From assembly GCA_017937385.1 (NCBI GenBank), contig JAGBDR010000035.1, positions 28,323 to 92,322 on the forward strand: 64,000 nucleotides of DNA, given 5' to 3'. Position numbers and translations under genes: made by a program. Below, piece by piece: positions 1 through 9,202 of the stretch. Each line of letters opens with the position of its first letter. The stretch's first letter is position 1. Below the pieces are notes generated by a model. It was given only the letters and a program-made list of their open reading frames with translations, had not been told where the DNA came from and did no database searches. This stretch comes from Parabacteroides sp. (lineage in GTDB: Bacteria; Bacteroidota; Bacteroidia; Bacteroidales; Tannerellaceae).

Positions 1-571
1 GACATTTATCTTTGCAAAAAACCCCAAAGGTGATGTCGTAGCAGTAAATGAAAATAACGGTTTCATGCGTAATAACAAAGGTGGTTGGGAAACCTATTTC
101 TGGAGAAAATTCGTTCCCGAAGGTGACTGGAACGGAGCGATTACGAACCGTGAACATACACCTGTCAACTTCCCGATTATCCGTTTGGCGGACGTTTATC
201 TGCTGCTGGCCGAATGTTACAACGAAATCGGAAATCAACCGAAAGCAGTCGAATATATCAATAAGGTCCGTGCCCGCGCCGGTATCGCATTGCTGAATAG
301 CGGTCCTTCCTATCTGGCGGCCAACAGCAAAGATGAAGTGTTCCAGCGTATTTTCCGTGAAAGAGCTTATGAATTGGCTGGTGAAGGTATCCGTGACAGC
401 GACCTGCGCCGTTGGAGATTATCACATGTTTTATTGAATCGTGAGGAATACGGTATCACCGGTAAACGCCTGTTGACTCGTGTATTCCGTGAAAATCGCG
501 ATTATCTGTGGCCGATTCCTGCTACTGAAATCGAGATCAATAACTCATTAGAACAGAATCCGAATTGGTAA
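1..571 (+). CDS. SusD/RagB-family nutrient-binding lipoprotein, C-terminal part (5' end outside window)
   Basis: The reading frame is open from base 2 to the stop at 571, so the gene begins upstream of the window. The 189 visible residues match the C-terminal SusD/RagB domain: IIRLADVYLLLAECYNEIG, then a KAVEYINKVRARAGI helix, the RERAYELAGEGIRDSDLRRW motif and the terminal asparagine-rich EQNPNW tail. SusD proteins are surface lipoproteins that cover a SusC porin and bind glycans. Its SusC partner should lie just left of the window. The next gene downstream is on the opposite strand, so this is the last gene of its operon in this direction. Confidence 0.9.
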   Translation, partial: TFIFAKNPKGDVVAVNENNGFMRNNKGGWETYFWRKFVPEGDWNGAITNREHTPVNFPIIRLADVYLLLAECYNEIGNQPKAVEYINKVRARAGIALLNSGPSYLAANSKDEVFQRIFRERAYELAGEGIRDSDLRRWRLSHVLLNREEYGITGKRLLTRVFRENRDYLWPIPATEIEINNSLEQNPNW

Positions 572-600
572 TCACCCTTTAAGAATTTAGGAAGTGTGTC

Positions 601-811
601 AAAAAGCGCTGTAGGCGCTTCGCATGATAGCCCCAGGTTTCAATCTGGGGGAAGGTGTATCCCGCGTTGTGTTTGTACCCTGTAAGGGTACTGCAATGAA
701 TATAAGATATTTACGCATAGCAGCACCCTTACAGGGTGCCAACGGGGTACGGGAACTACCCCCCGGGGTTGAAACCCCGGGCTATTAAGCGAAGCGCCTA
801 CAGCGCTTTTT
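601..811. repeat. Composite palindromic intergenic repeat, complete copy
   Basis: About 210 bp with two nested inverted repeats. The outer arms are 601-650 and 759-811 (~50 bases, about 90% complementary) and contain gcgctgtaggcgcttcgc and a gcccc(a/g)ggtttcaa(t/c)c block. The inner arms are 675-694 and 720-740 (gtaccctgtaagggtactgc versus its near complement). Related pieces occur at 19103-19129 and 24674-24854. It carries no open frame. It may act as a transcription terminator after the SusD gene, but its size and recurrence suggest a dispersed, REP-like or MITE-like element. Confidence 0.75.
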
Positions 812-962
812 GAACATCAAATTTTTGGGAGAACATGGGACTTGGTGCAAACACAGTATTATGAATAATGCCTGTTTTACAGCCATATTCACGCAGCTGC
901 CATTGATAAACAACCTTGTTCCCAAATCAAACGTGAGTTCTTGTAAAAGTACAGATTTTACT

Positions 963-1066
963 TGATACGGAAAAGGGAAAATGCACGAAATCGGTCGTCG
1001 TTGTATGTTTTTTGATACAGCGACGACCGATTTCGTGCATTTTGGGTATTAGAAATACCCGTATCA
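963..1066. repeat. Long nested hairpin between convergent genes
   Basis: Arms 978-1006 and 1015-1043 are complementary at 28 of 29 positions around an 8-base loop rich in T. A second, outer pair tgatacgg/ccgtatca lies at 963-970 and 1059-1066, and a small gggtatt-aga-aataccc hairpin sits at 1044-1060. It lies just past the stop of the minus-strand GH2 gene, so it may terminate that transcript. The arms are much longer than a usual intrinsic terminator. Confidence 0.7.
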
Positions 1067-1102
1067 GATAAAAATTTCCCTTGGCAAGAACACAAGGACT
1101 TT

Positions 1103-3148
1103 CTACTTCACCGTCCAGGCGACCTTGTCGCCTACCGGATTCTTCTTTTGGGTGGAGCGGGCCTCTATCGTGTTCTCTCCCGCTTGCAAAGCGACACCTT
1201 TCCATTCGAAGGTCGCATATTCGTCCGGCTTTTGCCGGCCGAGGCTTTTGCCGTTTACAAACAATTCGACTTCCGGCTGGTTGGAAAAGATCATGATGTC
1301 TGTTACCGCCAAGGAGCGGTCGCGGTGACGGCGGTTTGCAATATAGACGAACGGTTCGTCTTCGTTCCAGTTCGCTTTATAGAAATAGAAAGCATCCTTC
1401 TTCACTTTGCGATCAAAAGTCACCAGGCCTTTGTCGTTGATACCGGGTCGGTCGCCCTCCACACGGTGGGCAGCACCGAAATCGAACAGATTCCAGATAA
1501 AAGAGCCCCAAACGAACGGACGTTCCGCCAAGGCTTTCCAGTTGCCGATGTGGTAATAGGTCTGATAGTTCTCCGGATGCCACCAACCGGAAGCGATTCC
1601 CCGCTTCACGGAATCCTGCTGGTGGTAGATACTTGCACCTGCTCCATACTCGCTGATGGCAATCTTATATTCCGGATGTGCCTTGTGGTTGGCGTCCAGC
1701 CATTTCCCCATATCGGAAGGAGAACCGCCATACCAACCGAAATACTGGTTCCAGGCAATCACATCCGTTACCTTGTTTATGCCATCGTCATAAGAAAGGA
1801 AGCTGGCAGATGTCGTCAGACGGGTCGGATCCTCCTGATGCGCCAAGGCGTTCAGTTCCTCGATATATTCGGTCGGGTTGTCACCGATGGTTTTCAACTC
1901 ATTGAACAATCCCCAGAAACAAATCGACGGATGGTTATAATGCTGGCGGATCAACTCTTTCAACTGCTCTTTCCCGTTCTCGCGGAAAGAGGGCTGGTTG
2001 ATATAGCCCTGGTCTTGGTAACCGCCCGGCCCGATCTGCGGGATTTCAGCCCACGTGACGATACCATATCGATCCATCAGATCATAAAAATAGGTCGCTT
2101 GCGGATAGTGGGCGAGACGAACGGCATTGGTCCCCATCTCGACCATAATGGCGGCATCCTCCTCATGATGCATCTTGTAAAGCGCATTTCCCCTTTCTGC
2201 CCGATCCTGATGGCGGCATACGCCTTTCAATTTCAGATGTTCGCCATTCAGGAAGAAACCTTTCTCGGCATCTACATGATAATAGCGCAAACCTAACGGT
2301 TGCACGACTCGATCGATGACCCGGTCTTCGGAGAAGAGGGAGATTTCCGCCTTATACATAAACGGATCTTTACGGCCGTTCCAAAGATGAGGGTTCCGGA
2401 TAGTCAAATCCATGCCGGCTGTGGCCCAGTCATGAGCCTCTACCGTAACGTTTATATCCTGCTGTTGGACGAGCTTATCACGCTCCCAGATCTTGACGTT
2501 CACTCTTACGGGCTGTGCCGTCTCACTGCCATTGGAGACAAGCACTTTTGCCCTTACATCGGCCTGCTCTTTCGTGACCTTCTTCTGAATCAGATAAACA
2601 CCGGGAGAAGCATAATCGGTGAGTGAGATATTGACCGGATCCGTAATAATCAGGTTCACATCCCGGTAAATCCCTCCATAGAAGTTGAAATCGCCGACCA
2701 ACGGCATGACGTCCTGTTGCAAGGCGTTGTTGACCTTCACCAAGATCCGGTTGTCGGCACCATATTTCACCCGATCGGTAATCTCGAATACAAACGCGCC
2801 ATATCCACCTCGATGTTCACCGATATGGACATCATCGATGAAAACATTCGTGACCGTATTGGCCCCTTCAAAACGCAGGAAAAGCCGCTTGCCTTTCCAT
2901 TCGGGTTTTACAAACAACGTTTTGGTATAGTTACCCATCCCCCGATAGTAATCCTGTTTACCGGAAAGGGCATCGCCGCTGTTCCAGGTATGGGGCAGAT
3001 TCACCCGTTCTTCACTTTTAGGCTGTACTTGATGGGAGAAGCGGAACATCCAGTTTTCGTTCAACAGGATTTCCTTACGTTCCGCAAAGACTGAAGTGCT
3101 GATAAAAAGAAGTATCAGACTAAAGATAGTGTGTCTCATGTTTACCAT
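1103..3148 (-). CDS. Secreted glycoside hydrolase family 2 (beta-galactosidase-like)
   Basis: About 680 residues. A signal peptide (RHTIFSLILLFISTSVFA) is followed by the GH2 sugar-binding jelly roll (about residues 30-180, ending in FNFYGGIYRDVNL), an immunoglobulin-like domain, and the TIM barrel. The barrel carries the acid/base glutamate in FWGLFNELK and the nucleophile glutamate in AISEYGAGA. GH2 enzymes cleave beta-galactosides, beta-glucuronides or beta-mannosides; exact specificity is not readable here. The open frame extends to a TTG at 3169, but ATG at 3148 or 3139 fits the signal peptide better. The gene stands alone between converging and co-oriented neighbours. Confidence 0.85.
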   Translation of the reverse strand: MVNMRHTIFSLILLFISTSVFAERKEILLNENWMFRFSHQVQPKSEERVNLPHTWNSGDALSGKQDYYRGMGNYTKTLFVKPEWKGKRLFLRFEGANTVTNVFIDDVHIGEHRGGYGAFVFEITDRVKYGADNRILVKVNNALQQDVMPLVGDFNFYGGIYRDVNLIITDPVNISLTDYASPGVYLIQKKVTKEQADVRAKVLVSNGSETAQPVRVNVKIWERDKLVQQQDINVTVEAHDWATAGMDLTIRNPHLWNGRKDPFMYKAEISLFSEDRVIDRVVQPLGLRYYHVDAEKGFFLNGEHLKLKGVCRHQDRAERGNALYKMHHEEDAAIMVEMGTNAVRLAHYPQATYFYDLMDRYGIVTWAEIPQIGPGGYQDQGYINQPSFRENGKEQLKELIRQHYNHPSICFWGLFNELKTIGDNPTEYIEELNALAHQEDPTRLTTSASFLSYDDGINKVTDVIAWNQYFGWYGGSPSDMGKWLDANHKAHPEYKIAISEYGAGASIYHQQDSVKRGIASGWWHPENYQTYYHIGNWKALAERPFVWGSFIWNLFDFGAAHRVEGDRPGINDKGLVTFDRKVKKDAFYFYKANWNEDEPFVYIANRRHRDRSLAVTDIMIFSNQPEVELFVNGKSLGRQKPDEYATFEWKGVALQAGENTIEARSTQKKNPVGDKVAWTVK

Positions 3149-3250
3149 TATTCTTAAATTATGCCTCAAAAGTAAGGGATTGGCAACAAAAAGACAGGCA
3201 CAATTTGTCTATTAGGATGGGTAGATTTGTCCGAGGGCGGGGATTTAAGG

Positions 3251-3318
3251 ATTTATGATTTATAATTTATGATTTATGCGCACAGAAAATCATAAATCAT
3301 AAATTATAAATCATAAAT
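3251..3318. terminator. Perfect 28-bp AT-rich inverted repeat, probable terminator
   Basis: Arms 3251-3278 and 3291-3318 are exactly complementary over 28 bases with a 12-base loop. Each arm is itself built from repeats of atttatgattt. It starts 6 bases after the stop of the minus-strand receptor gene, so it most likely ends that transcript. Confidence 0.65.
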
Positions 3319-3324
3319 TTCTCC

Positions 3325-5868
3325 TTACATCGACTGTTCGCCCCCACCGGAACTTTCGCCTCCGCTCTTGGAGTCGTCGTTGCTGATACCGCGGCGAACT
3401 TTCTTGATCTGGCCTTTCATCGTACCGAAACGGTAGGAAACGCTCAGACGGAACTCACGCGCACTGCGCCAGTTGGTCGAAACATCCCGGAAGCCGGTGC
3501 CTTCGGTTGTTGTTTCCATCTTCATGGTCTTCCAGAACGGATTCTGTGCTCCTAAGGAGACAGAAAGTTTCTTCTTCAGGAAGTCCTTGCTGATGTTGAT
3601 ACCGGCATGATAGAACGGAGACATCTTGCCCTGCAACTGTACCCACGGGCTGAAATAACCGCCATGCAAGTTGATACGGAAATCTTTCGGAAGCGTGAAT
3701 TGTGAACCGGCAAATACACGGCCGCTCCACCCATGGTTGCTCATGCCCAGGTCAGAAGCTTTCATATCCGTATAATCGGCTCCTGCGTTCATATAAATAC
3801 GGAACCAGGTGGTCGGCGACCAGTTCCCATAAATGAACATACCGACTTGCTGCTTTTTCCCGATGTTGTCATACGTATTCCACAAAGCCCCGTTATATTG
3901 AGAACGCGGGTCGCTTTCCGGGAAAGCAGCCGTGGTCGTATAACGTTCGATCGCGTTGTTCACAAACGTATAACTCAAACTGGCATTGACGCTGAATTTC
4001 TGCGTGAACTTGCTGAAGTTCAAATTCACATTGTTACTCTTTTCAGAATCCAGATTCGGATTACCTTGCGAGATGTTCTGCGGGTTCACGTCGTTGATAT
4101 ACGGGTTCAAGAACCAGATACCCGGCCGCTGGATACGCATATTATAACCCAAACGAACCTGGGATGACATATCCATTTGGTAAGTCAATGTCGCATTCGG
4201 AACCACATCGAAATAATTCGTACTGAAATCCATCTCCGGAGCTTTGGCGAACTCCGCGTTCAAACTGGTTCCTTCCGCACGGACACCGGCCTTCATACCG
4301 AACTTGCCCAAACGTACAAGGTAGCCTAAATAGGCGGAATAAATATGTTGCACATGACGGAACTGGCTGTTCACGCGTGAGCGGTCTTCCCAAATGTTTG
4401 TCGAGTCGTTGAACACCTGTTCCAGCGTGTTGCTCTTGTTCTGCCGGTTGATATACTTGACGCCCGCTTCAACCGTATGGTTCTTGAAAATCGGCGTCGT
4501 ATAGTCCACCTGCCCTGTATGCTCTACCGTAGAGGCATCGTTAATATTCCATTTCGGATATTCGCCGGACAGATAATAATAGCCGTCCAAGACATTCACC
4601 TCCGTCCGTCCTTCATTGTCGTTCGGCGACTGGCTGAAACGATAAGAAAGTGTCAGCAATTCGTCTTTCTTACTGGTCGAATGCTGGAAATCGACATTCA
4701 CATCGGTCGAACCGAAAGTACCTTCCGATACACTGTTACGATGGAATTTATAAATAGGGGAATCATTGGGATCACCCCCATAAGAAAGCGTATTCAATTT
4801 GGCATCCAGTTCGGAAAGGCTCTTGTGATTTCCTCTGAAAAGGTTCACACCTACACTCAACAAGTTCAAGGTGTCAATTTCATAACTGCCTTCCAGATAC
4901 CCGTATTGGAACGGTCCTTTGTTCTTGCTACGCCCTTTTTCCATCAATTGGGTCGGGTTCCCTTCCGCCAACATATCCGCATCGGTAAAACGTTCGCTAT
5001 AGGAATCGTTCCACGGAGAGTTGCGATAATTATACCCGTAATTGGCCGTTACCCCCAACTTACCGGCTTTCAGAGAAACATAACCACCGCCTCCGAAACT
5101 GCCTAATGTACTGGCATTGGCACGGACCGTACCCGTATATCCCTGCAACGCATTCTTGGTCGTGATGATATTGATGATACCTCCCACGCCTTCCGCGTCA
5201 TACTTGGAACCCGGATCGGTAATGACCTCGATATTCTTGATGGAGCTTGCCGGCATACTCTTCAACACGTCCGACGCATTGCTGCCGCTCAACAGGTTAG
5301 AAGGTTTTCCGTTCATATAAATCTTATAATTGGAAGAACCTTTCAACTGGATATTGTCTTCCCCGTCAACCGTCACCATCGGCACTTTGCGGAACATTTC
5401 CAACGCATTGCTGGTCTTCGTTTCCGGGTCGTCTTCCAGGTTATAGGTCAGCTTATCCACCTCGACCTTCACCAACGGCTTTTGCGCTACGACGGTCACT
5501 TCTTTCAGTTGTTGTGTGTCGTCATTCAAAAACAATTTGCCGAAATCCAGCACTTTTTTCCCTTCAGACAATGTGAACGTCTTCTTGGACGGGATTTTTC
5601 CCAAAGACTCCATCGTCATCACATACTTACCGGGCTTGTTCATCGTTGCCGTAAACTTGCCTTCATCATCACAAGCCAACAATTTCACAGGATTCTGTGG
5701 CGCGGATGCCAACGCGATCCTCAATGTGGCATAAGGTACCGACTCATTGGATAAAGAGTCCACTACTTGCCCTTTTATCGTAAAGGCAGCTGATCCACTT
5801 CCGCTTTGCGCAAATACAGACGCAGACACGAATAATATCAGTACTAAGTAGAGTAGTTTTCCTTTCAT
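3325..5868 (-). CDS. TonB-dependent receptor-like outer-membrane beta-barrel protein
   Basis: 847 residues. A signal peptide (MKGKLLYLVLILFVSASVFAQ) precedes a carboxypeptidase-regulatory-like domain (about residues 30-115, FTIKGQVVDSLSNESVPYA), a plug-like domain containing NIEVITDPGSKYDAEGVGGI, and a long beta-barrel of the OMP_b-brl_3 type. The C-terminus is a serine/glycine-rich tail ending GGGEQSM rather than the usual aromatic residue. The frame runs back to a TTG at 5904, but the ATG at 5868 sits right at the signal peptide. No SusD partner lies next to it, so it belongs to the stand-alone receptor group; the ligand is unknown. Confidence 0.85.
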   Translation of the reverse strand: MKGKLLYLVLILFVSASVFAQSGSGSAAFTIKGQVVDSLSNESVPYATLRIALASAPQNPVKLLACDDEGKFTATMNKPGKYVMTMESLGKIPSKKTFTLSEGKKVLDFGKLFLNDDTQQLKEVTVVAQKPLVKVEVDKLTYNLEDDPETKTSNALEMFRKVPMVTVDGEDNIQLKGSSNYKIYMNGKPSNLLSGSNASDVLKSMPASSIKNIEVITDPGSKYDAEGVGGIINIITTKNALQGYTGTVRANASTLGSFGGGGYVSLKAGKLGVTANYGYNYRNSPWNDSYSERFTDADMLAEGNPTQLMEKGRSKNKGPFQYGYLEGSYEIDTLNLLSVGVNLFRGNHKSLSELDAKLNTLSYGGDPNDSPIYKFHRNSVSEGTFGSTDVNVDFQHSTSKKDELLTLSYRFSQSPNDNEGRTEVNVLDGYYYLSGEYPKWNINDASTVEHTGQVDYTTPIFKNHTVEAGVKYINRQNKSNTLEQVFNDSTNIWEDRSRVNSQFRHVQHIYSAYLGYLVRLGKFGMKAGVRAEGTSLNAEFAKAPEMDFSTNYFDVVPNATLTYQMDMSSQVRLGYNMRIQRPGIWFLNPYINDVNPQNISQGNPNLDSEKSNNVNLNFSKFTQKFSVNASLSYTFVNNAIERYTTTAAFPESDPRSQYNGALWNTYDNIGKKQQVGMFIYGNWSPTTWFRIYMNAGADYTDMKASDLGMSNHGWSGRVFAGSQFTLPKDFRINLHGGYFSPWVQLQGKMSPFYHAGINISKDFLKKKLSVSLGAQNPFWKTMKMETTTEGTGFRDVSTNWRSAREFRLSVSYRFGTMKGQIKKVRRGISNDDSKSGGESSGGGEQSM

Positions 5869-6047
5869 TAAATTAAAGAATTTAGATATTACCGATTTAA
5901 ACAAATTAAAAACAGTTGCAAATGTAACTTTATCTACGAACCATTCGTATATTTAGGGTTTAAAGAATTGTAAAAGTTGTATTTTGGTGTTCGATTTCTG
6001 CATATTTCACTATTTTTGTAGAAATCAAGCATAAAAAGAACAAGTTT

Positions 6048-6683
6048 ATGAGAAAATTATCATTCATTTTTATCGCATTGTTACTCATCACGACTATGCA
6101 AGCACAGGATTTGAAAACAATCAAATTAAACGCGCCCGACAAGAGCCGGGGCAGCTCCGTCATGAAAGCGCTATCCGACCGCCATTCCGACCGGGAATAT
6201 GCAGCTAAGGAGCTTTCCTTACAAGATCTGTCGGATTTGTTATGGGCGGCAAACGGCATCAACCGTCCGGATGGAAAACGCACGGCTCCTTCGGCTCTGA
6301 ACAAACAGGACATCGATATTTATGTTATCCTGAAAGCGGGCGCTTACCGGTATGATGCCCAGGCCAACAGCCTGCAACCTGTCGCAAAAGGCGATCACCG
6401 CGCCGCTGTTGCCGGCGGTCAGGAGTTTGTCAAATCGGCTCCGGTCAGCTTAGTACTCGTTTCCGACCTTTCCCGTTTCGGAAACATGGCCGACCACACC
6501 AAGCTGATGGCAGCTGTCGATGCCGGTATCGTCTGCCAGAACATCAATGTCTTCTGCGCTTCCGTCGGCCTGGCAACCGTTCCCCGCGCCACCATGGATC
6601 AAGCCGCTTTGAAACGGATTTTGAAACTAACGGACAACCAATTGCCGATCATGAACAATCCGGTAGGTTATCCGCAGAAATAG
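6048..6683 (+). CDS. Exported SagB/ThcOx-type nitroreductase-family protein
   Basis: 211 residues with a clear signal peptide (MRKLSFIFIALLLITTMQAQ). The remainder looks like a nitroreductase/SagB-type flavin fold: RHSDREYAAKELSLQDLSDLLWAANGINR near the start, then TAPSALNKQDIDIYVI, and the C-terminal AGIVCQNINVFCASVGLATV helix. This family uses FMN and includes oxidases acting on peptides and small molecules. A -7 box (TATTTTTG) lies at 6011-6018. It is transcribed divergently from the receptor upstream. The periplasmic location is unusual for an FMN enzyme. Function is not assigned. Confidence 0.75.
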   Translation: MRKLSFIFIALLLITTMQAQDLKTIKLNAPDKSRGSSVMKALSDRHSDREYAAKELSLQDLSDLLWAANGINRPDGKRTAPSALNKQDIDIYVILKAGAYRYDAQANSLQPVAKGDHRAAVAGGQEFVKSAPVSLVLVSDLSRFGNMADHTKLMAAVDAGIVCQNINVFCASVGLATVPRATMDQAALKRILKLTDNQLPIMNNPVGYPQK

Positions 6684-7414
6684 AAGAAAAAGCGGACCTT
6701 ATTGTAGATTATGGTTTCTTTAACAGGAATATACATCCTTTACCAATAGCTTAAAAATCCGTTTCTGACGGGTAAAAAAAGGAAAATCAGCCGTGAGGTG
6801 CGCAGTTTTTTGCCACAAAGTCGGTCTTTATCGCCATGAAGTCCGACTTCATAAACTCTGACGACCGTCCTCCCAGTAACGAAGACGGTCGTCAGGACGA
6901 TGAAGACGGTCGTCACGGAGAAAAAAACGGCAATTTCTTTTTTAAATATACGGAAACCACATCGCATTCGTTTTGCTACAAGCGATTCTCCAAGAGTTCA
7001 GCTTTTCCAACTTGTCAGGATTTCCGGCTTTTCAGAAACACAAAAAGCCGCTTTCGCAATTTCTTGCCGACCTCATTTTACCAATTGTTCATCTATACCG
7101 GTTTGATAGCACAAAAAGTCAGACCGAACTTGTCTGAAATTTCTTTCAAAATAGAAAAACACCTAAAAAGGGGATATTGTCAATTTTAACAGAAAGATTT
7201 GCGACTATGGTTCTGAGAGGACTAAGAACTTTATAGGAGGCGATCCAAGCACTTGTCAGGTTTTTATTTTTATTCAGTAAATAGTCGATTACAAAAAAAA
7301 GGATATTTTTATGTTTACCCATACAAATTATCGGTTGAAGAAAAAATTTTATCTATTTTTGTCTGGCAAACAACCTTAGTTCTCTCAGAACTAAGTCCAT
7401 TTGACAAATACATC
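6684..7414. other. 731-bp non-coding stretch with gacggtcgtca repeats
   Basis: No credible gene is visible. The part at 6870-6918 holds two direct copies of gaagacggtcgtca and an opposing gacgaccgtc, so it can fold in more than one way. The right end holds the likely promoter of the sigma-factor gene (TATTTTTG at 7354-7361). The frames here lack start signals and family resemblance. Confidence 0.5.
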
Positions 7415-7990
7415 ATGGATGAGAAAACAGACATAAAAAGATTCAATCATATTTTCGTCACCCATCGGGACCGGTACATCCGGTTTGCCTATTCTTATAC
7501 CTACAATCAAGAAGCGGCAGAAGATTTGGTGACGGAAAGCCTGATGTACTACTGGGAGAACCGGCACCGATTAGAGGATGTCAAAGACATACCTTTATAT
7601 ATATTGGTCACGTTAAAAAACAAATGTCTGGATTACCTTCAACGCGAACGTACTTGGAACAATATCGCCGAGCATTTACTATCCGACAAAGAATGGGAAA
7701 TGCAAATGCGTATCTCCAGCTTGGAAGCCTGCGAACCTGAGACATTATTCAGCAACGAAGTCCAGGAACTGGTAAGCAAAGCGTTAGCCAAGTTGCCGGA
7801 AAAATCCCGACGCATTTTTATTATGAGCCGATATGAAGGGAAAAACTACCAAACGATTGCATCGGAAACGGACCTATCCGTGAAGAGTGTCGAGTTTCAT
7901 ATCAGCAAAGCCCTGAAAGTATTACGGGAAGAGCTAAAAGACTATCTTCCGGCTCTGCTATTCGTATTGGATTTCTTTTATAATCCCTGA
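7415..7990 (+). CDS. ECF-type RNA polymerase sigma-70 factor (PUL-associated)
   Basis: 191 residues from the ATG at 7415. The upstream open frame to a TTG at 7253 runs through the promoter and is not needed. Region 2 is visible as YIRFAYSYTYNQEAAEDLVTE, and region 4 as LPEKSRRIFIMSRYEGKNYQ followed by a helix-turn-helix (IASETDLSVKSVEFHISKAL). It heads a locus with FecR, SusC (STN domain) and SusD. In the Bacteroidetes trans-envelope pathway the SusC STN domain signals through FecR to release such a sigma factor, so it should switch on the genes at 9.2-19 kb. Confidence 0.9.
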   Translation: MDEKTDIKRFNHIFVTHRDRYIRFAYSYTYNQEAAEDLVTESLMYYWENRHRLEDVKDIPLYILVTLKNKCLDYLQRERTWNNIAEHLLSDKEWEMQMRISSLEACEPETLFSNEVQELVSKALAKLPEKSRRIFIMSRYEGKNYQTIASETDLSVKSVEFHISKALKVLREELKDYLPALLFVLDFFYNP

Positions 7991-8004
7991 TCAGTTTCCT
8001 CCTT

Positions 8005-8064
8005 TTTCATGGGCATCCGACAAAAATTTCATGGGCATGGAACTTTTGTCGGATGCCCATGAAA
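8005..8064. terminator. Perfect 21-bp hairpin between sigma and anti-sigma genes
   Basis: Arms 8005-8025 and 8044-8064 are exactly complementary over 21 bases. The 18-base loop contains another copy of catgggcat. The hairpin starts 15 bases after the sigma-factor stop and lies 88 bases before the fecR start. It may terminate or attenuate the sigma transcript, or it may be a GGGCAT-type dispersed repeat. Confidence 0.6.
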
Positions 8065-8152
8065 CTTTTATTGGATAAGTACTAAAAAAAATTCATTTCC
8101 CCTTTAGGGTATTTTCTCTCCCATTCGCCCTTATTAACAGAAACAGGAAAAA

Positions 8153-9079
8153 ATGGAACAGAAATTACTACATAAAATGTTTAACGGGGAGGCGACCGAC
8201 AACGAGTTGGCTCAAATCCGTCAATGGGTAAATGCCGATAAAGCGAACCGGGAGAGATTCTTTCATGAACGTACCCTGTTTGACGCGCTCCAATTGACTG
8301 CTTTTCAGAAGGAAAATCAGGTACGCAAACAATCCATTCCGCTTTACAAATGGATCGGGAGTGTTGCCGCAGCTATCATTGCGATGCTCTTCTTGTATAA
8401 TATTCAGTTGTTTACCGGAAAGAGTATTCAGCCTGATATGGCATTCAATACCATCAAAGTGCCGGCCGGACAGCGAATTGAAATGACACTTTCAGACGGA
8501 ACGCATATTTATCTGAATGCCCGGTCGGAATTTTCTTATCCGACTTCGTTCAATGGCAACACGAGGGAAGTCCGCTTAAAAGGAGAAGCCTTTTTCGATG
8601 TAGCCAAAAACGAAAACAAAAAATTCATTGTCAATACCGGCCGTTGCGAAGTGGAAGTCTTAGGGACCCAGTTTAATGTGGAAGTCTACGATGAAGATGA
8701 ATTTTCCACCTCCCTCCTACGAGGCAGCGTAAAAGTAACCGACAAATCACAGCCCGACGAATCAGTTGTGTTAGAGCCCAATAATACCGTCAGCCTCAAC
8801 CACGGAAAGCTGACGGTCACTCCTATCACCGACTTCAATCCATACAGTTGGAAAGAGGGATTGATCACTTTCAAGGATATCACGTTCAAGGAGCTGATGA
8901 AGAAACTTGAAAAAAACTACGGTATCCGAATCATCATCAACAACCATACGCTCGACAATTATGCTTGCAGTGGCAAGTTCCGCATATCCGACGGGATTGA
9001 ACAAGTGCTGAGAGCTTTGCAACAAGATGCCAAGTTCACATTCGAGTGGGAGGGCAAAACAGAAATCCGCATTCAATAA
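8153..9079 (+). CDS. FecR-family anti-sigma factor
   Basis: 308 residues. The N-terminal cytoplasmic part (1-60) should hold the sigma factor. One membrane helix follows at about 67-87 (IGSVAAAIIAMLFLYNIQLF). The periplasmic FecR domain begins around IKVPAGQRIEMTLSDGTHIYL and continues through VRLKGEAFFDVAKN, and a DUF4974-type C-terminal domain (ITFKDITFKELMKKLEKNYGI) completes it. It sits between the sigma factor and the SusC gene, the standard order for this signalling set. It is expected to receive the signal from the STN domain of the SusC protein. Confidence 0.92.
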   Translation: MEQKLLHKMFNGEATDNELAQIRQWVNADKANRERFFHERTLFDALQLTAFQKENQVRKQSIPLYKWIGSVAAAIIAMLFLYNIQLFTGKSIQPDMAFNTIKVPAGQRIEMTLSDGTHIYLNARSEFSYPTSFNGNTREVRLKGEAFFDVAKNENKKFIVNTGRCEVEVLGTQFNVEVYDEDEFSTSLLRGSVKVTDKSQPDESVVLEPNNTVSLNHGKLTVTPITDFNPYSWKEGLITFKDITFKELMKKLEKNYGIRIIINNHTLDNYACSGKFRISDGIEQVLRALQQDAKFTFEWEGKTEIRIQ

Positions 9080-9202
9080 CTTAATCATAATATAATTGCC
9101 TATGACGAGACGATGAGATAATCTAACGAACGGACAAATCTTGTCCAGCATGAAAAAAGTAGAATTTCAATCTAATATCATTCATTAAAGTTTATCACAA
9201 AC

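Noticed and set aside
1148-2296. 382-codon plus-strand open frame
   Set aside because: It is the antisense shadow of the GH2 gene, with no family resemblance or start signals.
3251-3318. A third invertible promoter
   Set aside because: The arms are perfect but enclose only 12 bases with no promoter; it can only be a hairpin.
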